A DNA stretch of 64,000 nucleotides from Pseudescherichia sp031987975 (GCF_031987975.1 NZ_DALZYX010000001.1:186001-250000); one strand, 5' to 3'; numbered from the stretch's first letter, positions 47,134 through 55,524 are shown. Program-made: numbers and translations. The notes: a model not told the origin generated them from the letters alone.

Positions 47134-47835
47134 TTATTCGGGTCTTCCCTGCTCTACCCAACTGGCCAGGTCATCAATTGCTTTCTGGTTTAACGCCGCA
47201 GAGGGATAGCCCGGCAATGCCTGAATATAACGGCGTATAGTGCGTACAGCGCCAGGGTAGCGCTGCACGTTATCAATCAGCGCCGCCGCCTCCTCATCCA
47301 GCGTTTCACTGCTCACAACACGCGTCACGATCCCAAGCTGCTGCGCCTCCTGCGCCGGAACCCGCCGTCCGGTGAGTACCAGCTCTTCAGCGATACGCGG
47401 TGAAATAAAGTGCGGCAGATAAGCGACCACGATAAGCGGTGCGAGATTATGGTCAATTTCATCAAAACCAAACTCAGCGCGCTCCGTTGCCAGCGTAATG
47501 CTGCTGTGCAGCGCAATGCCACTGCCAAAACCCAGCGCAAGCCCGTCAATCAGCGAGATGCTCACCCCGCTGAAGCCACGCAGCGCCGCATTGGCCTGCA
47601 ATATGAGTCCCAGATTATCGCGTAACGGCACATTCGGCAGCCGCTCCTTCTGGTCTCGCCCCCAGGTAAAAACGTCGCCTTTTGCGCTGATAAGCAACAC
47701 CTGCGCCTGGTCCTGCTCGGCCTGTTGCAAACTCGCGATAAAATCCAGCAGCAGCTGGCGCGTAAAATGGTTGCCGGTTTCCGGCGTGTCTAGCGTCAGT
47801 CGCGCTACGCGACCATCAAGCTGATAGTGGATCAT
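47134..47835 (-). CDS. Enoyl-CoA hydratase/isomerase family protein
   Basis: 233 residues, slightly short for the crotonase family. The CoA-binding oxyanion region reads FSGVSISLIDGLALGFGSGIALHSSITLATERAEFGFDEIDHNLAP. The usual catalytic Glu pair is not obvious: only FGFDEIDHN stands near the second position. Strong ribosome site GGAGGG. Last gene of operon A, overlapping the LLM gene upstream by 20 bp. It could act on a CoA ester from the pathway or on an acyl substrate without CoA. Function open. Confidence 0.68.
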   Translation of the reverse strand: MIHYQLDGRVARLTLDTPETGNHFTRQLLLDFIASLQQAEQDQAQVLLISAKGDVFTWGRDQKERLPNVPLRDNLGLILQANAALRGFSGVSISLIDGLALGFGSGIALHSSITLATERAEFGFDEIDHNLAPLIVVAYLPHFISPRIAEELVLTGRRVPAQEAQQLGIVTRVVSSETLDEEAAALIDNVQRYPGAVRTIRRYIQALPGYPSAALNQKAIDDLASWVEQGRPE

Positions 47836-49120
47836 GGTTGCCCTCCAGGCCTAAGTTTTCTCGTAAGGTATGACCGCGGTAGTCACGCTGGAACAAGCCG
47901 CGCCGTTGCAGCAGCGGCACCACGGATTCAACAAATCGATGCAGTCCGTCCGGTAAGGCGTCAATCATTAGGTTGAAGCCATCGGCCGCCTGCTGGCGAT
48001 GCCAGCTCTCAATAAGATCGGCGACCTGCTCTGCGGTACCAACTACCTGCAAATGGCCGCCGCCGTTGCGCCATAACAGCTCACGCACGGTCAGGTTTTC
48101 CGCCCGGGTTAACGCGATTGCCGCCTGGCGAAAGCCTTCCGACCCGCGAAAATCAGCGTTGGCGAGGATTTTTTCCACCGGCAGTGGGCGATCGGGATCC
48201 AGCTCGGCCACGTCAATGCCTACGCGCAGCGCCAGTTTTCGCAGCTCGCTGTCGCCTGCCAGCCGGTCCAGCTCGGCTTTACGCGCCAGCGCTTCCGCTT
48301 CCGTGCCGCCAATAATGGGCATCAGTCCCGGTAACACTTTCAGCGAGCGTCCAACGGCTGCCGCCCGGCTTTTCAAATCGCTATAAAAATCACGCGCCTC
48401 GCTCAAGGTGTTTTGTGCGGTAAAAACGACTTCGGCATGCCGCGCCGCCAGCGTCCGCCCCGGCCCGGATGCGCCCGCCTGAAACAGGACTGGTTGCTGC
48501 TGCGGCGATGGCGGCAGCGTTAATGGGCCTTCTACCGAGAAGTGTTCGCCCTGATGGCTGATAGGCTGAATACGATGAATATCGGCATAAATACCGTTGG
48601 CTTTGTCATCGACAATCGCGCCCGGCTGCCAGCTGCGCCACAGCGCTTTCACCACCTGAACAAACTCCTCCGCCCGCTGGTAGCGCGCTTCACCCGGCGG
48701 TAAAGAGGCTGCGCCGAAATTTGCCGCGACCTGGGGCACAAAGGTGGTGACCATATTCCAGCCCGCGCGTCCGCTACTAAGGTGATCGAGCGTCATAAAG
48801 CGCCGGGCCAGGTTGAACGGCGAGTTAAAGGTGGTCGAGGCGGTGCCAACCAGCCCGAGCCGGGAGGTGACAGATGCAAGCGACGCCAGTACCGTTGCCG
48901 GATCCATCGCACCCAGCGAGGGGCGCTGATATGCCTCCTCTCCGGCTGCCAGGGTATCGGCGAGGAACAGAGCGTGCAGATGGCCCGCCTCCGCCGCCTG
49001 GGCTATCTCACGGTAGAACGTCGGTGTCAGGTTGGCTGCACCGGAGCGCGTTCCCAGACGCCAGGCTCCGGGGTGCATCCCCAGCCCGAGCACCGTGGCA
49101 TTCAGAATAAGGGTGCTCAT
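47816..49120 (-). CDS. Flavin-dependent monooxygenase, NtaA/SnaA/DszA type (LLM class)
   Basis: 434 residues, the size of the nitrilotriacetate/dibenzothiophene-sulfone monooxygenase family, a TIM barrel using FMNH2. Motifs LHALFLADTL, STTFNSPFNLARRFMTLDHLSSGRAGWNMVTTF and the QPVLFQAGASGPGRTLAARHAEVVFTAQ stretch are typical. Such enzymes cleave C-N or C-S bonds of small chelates, sulfones or pyrimidine-like compounds. Starts at ATG 49120, overlapping the first LLM gene by 4 bp. Confidence 0.86.
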   Translation of the reverse strand: MSTLILNATVLGLGMHPGAWRLGTRSGAANLTPTFYREIAQAAEAGHLHALFLADTLAAGEEAYQRPSLGAMDPATVLASLASVTSRLGLVGTASTTFNSPFNLARRFMTLDHLSSGRAGWNMVTTFVPQVAANFGAASLPPGEARYQRAEEFVQVVKALWRSWQPGAIVDDKANGIYADIHRIQPISHQGEHFSVEGPLTLPPSPQQQPVLFQAGASGPGRTLAARHAEVVFTAQNTLSEARDFYSDLKSRAAAVGRSLKVLPGLMPIIGGTEAEALARKAELDRLAGDSELRKLALRVGIDVAELDPDRPLPVEKILANADFRGSEGFRQAAIALTRAENLTVRELLWRNGGGHLQVVGTAEQVADLIESWHRQQAADGFNLMIDALPDGLHRFVESVVPLLQRRGLFQRDYRGHTLRENLGLEGNHDPLSA

Positions 49121-50265
49121 ATCCGTAGGCCTTCCGCCTGCAACAGCGGCAGCACCGCTTGTGCAAAATAGGCCAGCTCCGGCTCGTAGTCGTAAAAACC
49201 AATCTGCACGCCGTCGATGCCGGCCGCATGTAGTTGCTTAAGCGCGGTGACGACATCCTGCGGGTCGCCGACGATCTGGATATGCCCGCCCAACACCCGG
49301 TCCGCCGGAATATGCTGTTTCCAGCCTTGGGCATCGCCACCCTTATGTCGCGCGGTATAGGCCGCGATGGATTCGACATCTGCCTGCGCCACGATGGCGT
49401 CGCGCCGGGCAAATGCCTCTTCACGCGTCGGACAGCAAATGATCAGAGGAAAGATGATGATCTTCGGCGTCTTGCCCTCTGCCTGGTAGGCTTCGCGAAT
49501 CGCCTGGGTATGGGCTGGCAGCGCGGTTATCGCCTGCTCGAAGATGGCACCCGCCGGGCTTGAGGTGAAGACAATATCGGAATGCTTCGCCGCATAGGCA
49601 AAGCCCGCCGGAGAGGCGCTGGCGGATACCATAATCGGGCGGCCATAGCGCGGGCGCGGCGAGATATAGGCCTGCTTAAGCTGGTAAAAACGCCCAGAGA
49701 AGTCGAGGTTATCCTCTCCTTCCCAAAGGGTCTCCATAATGTGGGAAAACTCGCTGGCACGATCGTAACGTGCATCGTGATCCAGCCGATCCATACCAAA
49801 CATCAACGGCTCTTTCGCGTCATAGCCGGTGACGATGTTGAGCCCAAAACGCCCCTGCGCAATGTGGTCCGCAGTGGCGGCAAAGCGCGCCAGATAGAGA
49901 GGGTGCAGGTTGCCATACAGCACGTTCACCGTTGATATGGTGATGATGCGCCGGGTCAGCGAGCTGAGTGCGACCGTTGTAATAAAGGGGTCGAGAAAGT
50001 TTTCACGGTAGTGCGCCTCGCCGCCGAACCCGCCCTTCTGTACCCACTGTTGCAGGCTGAAGACGAAATCAAAGCCATGTGCCTCTGCGGCAAGGGTCAG
50101 CCTGGCGTTGTACTCAAACGACCAGTCGGTGTCGCGCGGGTACGTTGACTGGGAAAAGCCGCCGGTCTGGGTTGGCAAAAATAGCCCCAGCATCAGCGGC
50201 TGCTTTACAGCCTGCGCCAGCGGGCTGTCCGGAAAATCCAGGGGACTCGGTCGGGATTCAGACAT
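49117..50265 (-). CDS. Flavin-dependent monooxygenase, RutA/SfnG/SsuD-like (LLM class)
   Basis: 382 residues from ATG 50265 (GAGGA upstream). TIM-barrel LLM signature: DWSFEYNARLTLAAEAHGFDFVFSLQQWV, RIITISTVNVLYGNLHPLYLARFAATADHIAQGRFGLNIVTGYDAKE and the C-terminal VQIGFYDYEPELAYFAQAVLPLL. Closest in feel to SfnG/SsuD-type FMNH2 oxygenases that attack sulfones or sulfonates. No flavin reductase is encoded in the operon. Acts with the second LLM enzyme, perhaps in sequence. Confidence 0.87.
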   Translation of the reverse strand: MSESRPSPLDFPDSPLAQAVKQPLMLGLFLPTQTGGFSQSTYPRDTDWSFEYNARLTLAAEAHGFDFVFSLQQWVQKGGFGGEAHYRENFLDPFITTVALSSLTRRIITISTVNVLYGNLHPLYLARFAATADHIAQGRFGLNIVTGYDAKEPLMFGMDRLDHDARYDRASEFSHIMETLWEGEDNLDFSGRFYQLKQAYISPRPRYGRPIMVSASASPAGFAYAAKHSDIVFTSSPAGAIFEQAITALPAHTQAIREAYQAEGKTPKIIIFPLIICCPTREEAFARRDAIVAQADVESIAAYTARHKGGDAQGWKQHIPADRVLGGHIQIVGDPQDVVTALKQLHAAGIDGVQIGFYDYEPELAYFAQAVLPLLQAEGLRI

Positions 50266-50276
50266 GGCAGCAATCC

Positions 50277-51305
50277 TCATTTTGCGTTGAAGCCGTTCCA
50301 TATCGGCTGGAAGGAGGTATCCACAACCTGATCAAACGCAGGCAGCGGGGCGTCAATAGATTTGCTTTCGAGCAGCAGATGGCCGGTTTTCGCCAGCGCG
50401 CTTTCGGTCAGTACGGGAGAAAAGGTATGCGCCTGACGCTGTAGCGATGATTTGATGACCGCAACGCCTGGATTGCCATACTCCTTATTGGCGGTCTCCG
50501 CCACCGCGTCGAGATTGGCGGGCGTGACGATGTACTGCAACGCATCGACGATGGCCTTTACAACCTTATCGCTGGTTTCGCGGTTCTCTGCGATGTAGCT
50601 CTTCGTGGTTTGCAGGGTGGTGTAGCCCAGCCCCTGGAATACATCCGGTCCCTGCCCTTTGGTCAGGTCCAGCACGTACTCCCACTTATCGCCACCTTCA
50701 GTGGCTATCACGTTCCACGGCTCCATCACGAACGCGGCATCTATTTCACCTGCTTCCCCGGCGGTGAGCTGGCGATCGGCCCCGCGAATGGGAATAAGTT
50801 CTATATCCTTCTCGGGATCCAGCCCGGCGCTGGTGGCGATATAGCGCATTGAGACATCGGCAAAACCGCCGCGCGCCAGCGTGCCCACGCGTAACCCTTT
50901 CAGGTCCGCCACGCCCGGCGCGTGTCCGAGGGCTTTTACGGCCTCTTTACGCACTATGACGGCACCGGCGAAGTCGGTTTGCAGGTTGGCGATGCTGACG
51001 ATCTCCTGCCCTTTCTTCACCGCTTTCAGGTTGTTTTCAAACGCGGCGTCGATAAATTGCACCGAGCCGCCAATCAGCGCGGCCGTTGCCGGCACACCGC
51101 CGGCGAAGTAGTCGATGGTGACGTTAAGCCCTTGCTGTTCAAAAAAGCCTTTTTCTTTGGCAATCAGCACTGGCAGACCAAGCAGCGAACGGTTGGAGAT
51201 GCCAATATGCACATCCTGGGCGGCGCTGGCATACTGGGTCAGGCCGCTGAACAACAGGGTAGCGGCAGCCAGCTTTAGCGCCGGGCGTGAGAATTTTTTT
51301 ATCAT
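50277..51305 (-). CDS. ABC substrate-binding protein, sulfonate/NMT1 type (operon A)
   Basis: 342 residues. ATG 51305 is used since GGAG is 5 nt upstream; an ATG one codon before is closer to it. Signal peptide with KLAAATLLFSGLTQYASAA. SsuA/TauA-like core: HIGISNRSLLGLPVLIAKEKGFFEQQGLNVTID, GVPATAALIGGSVQFIDAAFE and GLRVGTLARGGFADVSMRYI. Binds a small anionic or aromatic substrate in the periplasm. Ends 11 bp before the first LLM gene. Confidence 0.88.
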   Translation of the reverse strand: MIKKFSRPALKLAAATLLFSGLTQYASAAQDVHIGISNRSLLGLPVLIAKEKGFFEQQGLNVTIDYFAGGVPATAALIGGSVQFIDAAFENNLKAVKKGQEIVSIANLQTDFAGAVIVRKEAVKALGHAPGVADLKGLRVGTLARGGFADVSMRYIATSAGLDPEKDIELIPIRGADRQLTAGEAGEIDAAFVMEPWNVIATEGGDKWEYVLDLTKGQGPDVFQGLGYTTLQTTKSYIAENRETSDKVVKAIVDALQYIVTPANLDAVAETANKEYGNPGVAVIKSSLQRQAHTFSPVLTESALAKTGHLLLESKSIDAPLPAFDQVVDTSFQPIWNGFNAK

Positions 51306-51333
51306 CATGGCTCCAGAAGGATTTCCCGGTGGG

Positions 51334-52101
51334 TTAATGAGCGGGCTGTTGCCGCCAGTGTAAGTAGTAAGAAGAGACCGCCAGCAAAACGCGGTCGAGC
51401 GCGAAAGAGACAATCATCAGTACAAACAGCGGCATCAGCATGCCGGTGGTATCAAAACCCCCTGCGGCCTCATCCATCATGAAACCGATGCCTGCCCGCG
51501 CGGAGATAAACTCCCCGACGATGGCACCGATAATGGCAAAGGAGAGCGAGACGCGCAGGCCGGAGAAGAGCCAGGGGATGCAGTTGGGCAACAGTACTTT
51601 GGCGAACAGCTGCCAGCGGTTTGCTTTCAGCACCTTCATCAAATTGAGCTGAACGATGTCGACGGACTTGATGCCCTCCCAGGTGTTAATCATCATCGGC
51701 ACCACCACCAGCGAAAACGCCAGCAGAAATTTTGAGGCGAAACCGATCCCGACAAACATCACGATCAGCGGGGCCAGCGCCACGCGCGGCAGGCTGTTTA
51801 GCGCGACGATAAAAGGCTCCAGCGCCAGGCCAACGATACGACTCATTCCCAGCAGCAGTCCGAGTGCAATACCCGCGAGAGCGCCAACGACCAGGCCGCT
51901 GAGCGCTTCCGACAGCGTGACGCCGAGGTGAAAGGTGATTTTGTTCTCAGCCAGCGAGCTGACAAATGCCTGAAGCAGCATCGACGGGCTGCTGGTCCAG
52001 AACGGGTTGATCAAGCCAAGCCGCACGCCGCCTTCCCACAGCGCAATGGCACCAACGAAAATCAGCGCCTGCAGCAGGCGAATTTGCTGTGCTTCACGCA
52101 T
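51334..52101 (-). CDS. ABC permease, SsuC/TauC type (operon A)
   Basis: 255 residues with about six hydrophobic segments and the permease loop EAA: LNLMKVLKANRWQLFAKVLLPNCIPWLFSGLRVSLSFAIIGAIVGEFISARAGIG. Inner-membrane half of the operon A importer. Start overlaps the ATPase stop by 8 bp; the gap to the binding-protein gene is 28 bp. Confidence 0.9.
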   Translation of the reverse strand: MREAQQIRLLQALIFVGAIALWEGGVRLGLINPFWTSSPSMLLQAFVSSLAENKITFHLGVTLSEALSGLVVGALAGIALGLLLGMSRIVGLALEPFIVALNSLPRVALAPLIVMFVGIGFASKFLLAFSLVVVPMMINTWEGIKSVDIVQLNLMKVLKANRWQLFAKVLLPNCIPWLFSGLRVSLSFAIIGAIVGEFISARAGIGFMMDEAAGGFDTTGMLMPLFVLMIVSFALDRVLLAVSSYYLHWRQQPAH

Positions 52102-52930
52102 CGCGCTGCCCTCCGGTTACCGTGTGGCTTTTAATGTCCTGCCACAGCTGGTTGAGCAGAGATCCGAAACGAGACGAGCTCCGCAGCGTGTCGAAATGAC
52201 GCGGGCGCGGAAACGTGATGTCATACTCCGCGACGATCCGGCCCGGACGCGCGCCCATGACCACAATACGGTCGGAGAGAAACAGCGCCTCCGCCAGGTC
52301 GTGGGTGACAAACAGCACGGTTTTTTTATGGGTTTCCCAGTAGTGGCTGAACAGCTCCTGGATAAACACGCGGGTCTGCGCATCCAGCGCGCCAAAGGGT
52401 TCGTCCATCAGCAGGATATCGGGACTGCTGACCAGCATCCGCGCCAGCGCGACGCGCTGACACATCCCCCCGGAAAGCTGGGCGGGATAGTGCTGCTCAT
52501 AGCCTGTGAGGCCCAGGTCATCCAGCACCCGCTGGCTGCGTTCAGCAATATCACACTTCGCCACGCCCTGAATTTCCAGACCCAGTCCGACGTTATCGCG
52601 TACCCTACGCCAGGGCAAAAGGCCATGCTGCTGGAACATATAACCCAGCGAATAGACCTCTCCCGGCTGCTTTTCCGCCAGATGGATTTCCCCCTGCTGT
52701 ACCGGAAGCAAACCGGCGATGAAGTTTAGCAGCGTGCTTTTGCCACAGCCGCTGGGGCCGACGATGCTGACAAACTCCTGCTCCCGCACGTTGAGGTTAA
52801 GGTTTTGCAGGATAGTCTGCCCGGTCGCCCTTTTTTTGAGCGCGGGAGCCTGAAATCCGAGATCGCGGATCGTCAGCACCGGAGGAGGCGAGGCTGGCAG
52901 TATGGATGCCAGCTGTGTGCGCCCGCTCAT
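52094..52930 (-). CDS. ABC transporter ATPase, SsuB/TauB type (operon A)
   Basis: 278 residues. Walker A GPSGCGKST (58-66), signature LSGGM (152-156), Walker B LLMDEP (173-178) and switch His210 (FVTHD). An unusual 40-residue N-terminal extension of the nucleotide-binding fold precedes the Walker A. Energises the operon A importer. Overlaps the GlcG-like gene by 4 bp. Confidence 0.92.
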   Translation of the reverse strand: MSGRTQLASILPASPPPVLTIRDLGFQAPALKKRATGQTILQNLNLNVREQEFVSIVGPSGCGKSTLLNFIAGLLPVQQGEIHLAEKQPGEVYSLGYMFQQHGLLPWRRVRDNVGLGLEIQGVAKCDIAERSQRVLDDLGLTGYEQHYPAQLSGGMCQRVALARMLVSSPDILLMDEPFGALDAQTRVFIQELFSHYWETHKKTVLFVTHDLAEALFLSDRIVVMGARPGRIVAEYDITFPRPRHFDTLRSSSRFGSLLNQLWQDIKSHTVTGGQRDA

Positions 52931-53361
52931 GGCGTATAGCCTGACTGTTGATAGAAGTACGCCAGCGCGGCTTCAGCGACGATGATGTCCTCCTGCGCCG
53001 TACCGGAACTGATACCGATCCCCGCCACAATTGCGCCGCCTTCCGTTACCGGAAAGCCGCCGCCGATAATAGAGAAGTGACCATCATTGGTGATGTGGAT
53101 CCCAAAGGTTGGCTGGCCAGAGACACAAAGCTGGTTATAGATATGCGTCGGTTTTCGCGCCGTGGCGGCGGTAAATGCTTTATCAATAGCGATAGAGATG
53201 CTGGTTATCTTGCCGCCGTCCATGCGCCGGAACGCGAGTAAGTGCCCGGACTCATCAGTGACGGCAATACACATTGGGATGTTCAGCTCGCGGGATTTAA
53301 TTTCCGCGCCGGTAACAAGCGTGTCCGCTTCTTCGACGGATAGGCGTTTTATATTAAGCAT
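52927..53361 (-). CDS. GlcG/HbpS-family (DUF336) protein
   Basis: 144 residues from ATG 53361 with AGGGGA upstream. Typical pattern: EADTLVTGAEIKSRELNIPMCIAVTDESGHLLAFRRMDG, SISIAIDKAFTAATAR, GIHITNDGHFSIIGGGFPVTEGGAIVAGIGISSGTAQEDIIVAEAAL. Family members bind haem or cobalamin or accompany glycolate and propanediol genes. Overlaps both neighbours, so expression is tied to the operon. May serve as a cofactor binder or an auxiliary of the LLM enzymes; inference. Confidence 0.84.
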   Translation of the reverse strand: MLNIKRLSVEEADTLVTGAEIKSRELNIPMCIAVTDESGHLLAFRRMDGGKITSISIAIDKAFTAATARKPTHIYNQLCVSGQPTFGIHITNDGHFSIIGGGFPVTEGGAIVAGIGISSGTAQEDIIVAEAALAYFYQQSGYTP

Positions 53362-54265
53362 GGTGGGTCCCCTGGTGTTGAAGGTCAGTCGTGTGCAGAT
53401 AGCGCTCCAGCATTTCGCGATCGAGGCCAGATAGCGCTGAATAAGGGGGATAAGGTTCGCCTGCGGAAACACCCAGCCACTCCATAGCGGCTTTCATGAC
53501 GGGGGTGAGTCCGTGCCTCATCCACTGCGCCGGGAACAGGGCGAACTGCTGCTGAAGCGCTCTGGCGCGAGTCTGATCGCCCGCCTGCCAGGCGTTGATA
53601 AGTTGTCGCCCCAGTGCCGCAGCGGGCGGTGGCATGGTTGCCCCTGCCCCTCCTAACTCAAGGGTGATCAGCAGCATCTGCATGGTGGTGTAGTAGCGCG
53701 CCAGCCCGGCGTGATCTATCTGCTGGATCAGACGCGACACGCGGGCGAGATCGCGGGAACTCTCTTTCAGGTAGTGAATCTGTGGGATCTCTGCCAGCGC
53801 TACCGTGGCCTCGACAGAGACGTCTGCGCCGGGGCCGGCGTTAAGGTAGAGCATGATCGGTAGCTCCGTTTCCGCAGCGATGCGGGTGAAATAACTCACC
53901 AGATCGTGCTCCGACGGCGCGCCACCGAAGGGCCGCAGAGGGGCAAGGATTTGCACGGCCTGCGCCCCGGCACGAGCGGCATAGTCGGCCAGCTCTAGCG
54001 CGACACGAAAGGAGGGGTGAGAAATGCCTGCCACCACGGGACGTCGTCCGGCCACATATTCAATGGTGCGGTCAATCAGCGCCTTGCGCTGGGCCAGCGT
54101 CAGGCAGCTGTACTCCTGCGCCTCGACGCCCGCAGCGATAACAAAGCTGGCGTCGCAGACATCAACGACGTAATTTACCTGCGCCTGTAAACGCGGTTCA
54201 TCAACCCGCAGCTGAGCATCAAACGGCGTTAAGGGTGGAACAATTAATCCAGGACTTATATTCAT
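53354..54265 (-). CDS. DHDPS/NAL-family aldolase
   Basis: 303 residues. (beta/alpha)8 barrel with Schiff-base Lys167 (YLKESS) and Tyr140 (IMLYLNAG), at the family positions. The usual GTTGE loop is replaced by GVEAQEYSCLT (46-56), so the substrate differs from dihydrodipicolinate or sialic acid. It could split or form a pyruvate-derived product. First gene of operon A, starting at ATG 54265; a palindromic region lies 57-99 bp upstream. Confidence 0.83.
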   Translation of the reverse strand: MNISPGLIVPPLTPFDAQLRVDEPRLQAQVNYVVDVCDASFVIAAGVEAQEYSCLTLAQRKALIDRTIEYVAGRRPVVAGISHPSFRVALELADYAARAGAQAVQILAPLRPFGGAPSEHDLVSYFTRIAAETELPIMLYLNAGPGADVSVEATVALAEIPQIHYLKESSRDLARVSRLIQQIDHAGLARYYTTMQMLLITLELGGAGATMPPPAAALGRQLINAWQAGDQTRARALQQQFALFPAQWMRHGLTPVMKAAMEWLGVSAGEPYPPYSALSGLDREMLERYLHTTDLQHQGTHHA

Positions 54266-54321
54266 CAGGACGTCTCAATTAAGCAAATGACTATATGAGT
54301 TACTGCTTTCTAATATGACGC

Positions 54322-54364
54322 CACTATTACTTAGTGATGTTTGAATTCAAAACATCAAATAGTG
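54322..54364. promoter_or_regulatory. Nested palindrome upstream of operon A
   Basis: Inner 7-bp arms GATGTTT (54336-54342) and AAACATC (54350-54356) surround GAATTCA. Outer arms CACTATT (54322-54328) and AATAGTG (54358-54364) enclose it, giving a two-layer dyad 57 bp from the aldolase start. A dimer or tetramer of a regulator may bind here. The protein is not obvious; the GntR of operon B and the ArsR-like protein are candidates. Confidence 0.5.
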
Positions 54365-54418
54365 ATTTTAATTGCCAGAATAGGCATAAGTTAGCACGCA
54401 AAAAAGCTGGTCGAGATG

Positions 54419-54450
54419 ATTTTCATATGCAAGATTACTAATATGAAAAT
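54419..54450. promoter_or_regulatory. Perfect inverted repeat upstream of the peroxiredoxin-ArsR pair
   Basis: Arms ATTTTCATAT and ATATGAAAAT (10 bp, perfect) with a 12-bp spacer, ending 13 bp before the peroxiredoxin start. The AT-rich long dyad resembles ArsR/SmtB operators and is well placed for autoregulation by the second gene. Confidence 0.65.
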
Positions 54451-54463
54451 ATGAGGAAAGAAA

Positions 54464-55120
54464 ATGATGTGTACCACTGACGCCGCAACAACGCCCTTTT
54501 TGTATGATGAAGCACCGGATTTCACTGCGCGCAGCACGCATGGTGATATTAGCCTGAGCGCTTTTCGCGGCCGCTGGGTGCTGCTCTTTTCTCACCCTTC
54601 AGACTTTACGCCGGTCTGCACCAGTGAATTAATTGCGTTCGCCCGCCAGTCTGAAAAATTCGCTGCCTTAAATTGCCAGCTGCTAGCGCTGTCTATTGAT
54701 GGCTTATATTCACACCTGGCCTGGTTAAACAGCATCAAGGTTAATTTCAATATTGATATTCCATTTCCTTTAATTGAAGATCCCTCTATGGATATTGCCC
54801 GCGCTTTTGGCATGTTGCCTCGCCATTCGCATTCGTCGGGCACGGTGCGGGGGACATTCCTGATCGATCCAGAAGGCATTATTCGCGCCATCAGCTGGTA
54901 TCCGATCACGACAGGTCGCTCGGTGCTGGAACATCTGCGCCAGCTGGAGGCGATTCAACTTAGTCATAACGCCCCCTTTTATACCCCGGCGGAGTGGCAG
55001 CCCGGCGACGATATGATTATCCCGCCACCGCGTACCATTGAAGGCGCTCGCGCCCGTCTTGCGGATACCAGCGCGCCAGACTGGTATTACAAAACCCAGA
55101 AAGGAAAATCCCATGAGTGA
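54464..55120 (+). CDS. Peroxiredoxin, Prx6 (1-Cys) type
   Basis: 218 residues; ATG 54464 follows GAGGA at 6 nt. Motif SHPSDFTPVCTSE holds peroxidatic Cys52 with Thr49 and Pro50. The long C-terminal domain (FYTPAEWQPGDDMIIPP) is the Prx6-type dimer extension. No conserved resolving Cys was found. It reduces peroxides in the cytosol, possibly linked to FMNH2 chemistry in operon A. Overlaps the ArsR-type gene by 8 bp. Confidence 0.9.
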   Translation: MMCTTDAATTPFLYDEAPDFTARSTHGDISLSAFRGRWVLLFSHPSDFTPVCTSELIAFARQSEKFAALNCQLLALSIDGLYSHLAWLNSIKVNFNIDIPFPLIEDPSMDIARAFGMLPRHSHSSGTVRGTFLIDPEGIIRAISWYPITTGRSVLEHLRQLEAIQLSHNAPFYTPAEWQPGDDMIIPPPRTIEGARARLADTSAPDWYYKTQKGKSHE

Positions 55121-55502
55121 GCATGAGGAGATCGCCGCCCTGCTGCATCATCTGGGCCACCCGGTCCGCTTGCGCATTGCCCTGCTGCTGCAGGCCTCAC
55201 AGCTCACCGTTTCCCATTTAGAGGAGCAACTCCAGATCAAGCAGCCTAATCTCTCCCAGCACCTGGCGGTGCTACGCAAATCGGGCGTGGTGCAATCCGT
55301 GCGTGAAGCAAAATCGGTAACCTATACGCTGGCCGCAGGATTACCACAAAGGCTGACGGCCGCTATTGTTGCCCTACAGCAGGATAGCGAGCCGCCTGTG
55401 TCTGCGCCCGCCGCCCTGCCCGAGAGTGAGACCAACCACATGCCGCATACCGCGGGCGATGAGTTGGTTTTTGCCACCATTAAGTATCCTGAGCGGCCCT
55501 GA
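55113..55502 (+). CDS. ArsR-family regulator without Cys
   Basis: 129 residues from ATG 55113 inside the end of the peroxiredoxin gene. Winged HTH: PVRLRIALLLQASQLTVSHLEEQLQIKQPNLSQHLAVLRKSGVVQSVREAKSVTYTL. There is no Cys at all, so metal-thiolate sensing (ArsR/SmtB) and dithiol redox sensing (BigR, SqrR) are unlikely. Tail after residue 85 is proline-rich and ends TIKYPERP. Autoregulation through the dyad at 54419 is inferred; another ligand must be sensed. Confidence 0.85.
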   Translation: MSEHEEIAALLHHLGHPVRLRIALLLQASQLTVSHLEEQLQIKQPNLSQHLAVLRKSGVVQSVREAKSVTYTLAAGLPQRLTAAIVALQQDSEPPVSAPAALPESETNHMPHTAGDELVFATIKYPERP

Positions 55503-55524
55503 CAGGGGCCTGTCACTTAAGCAT

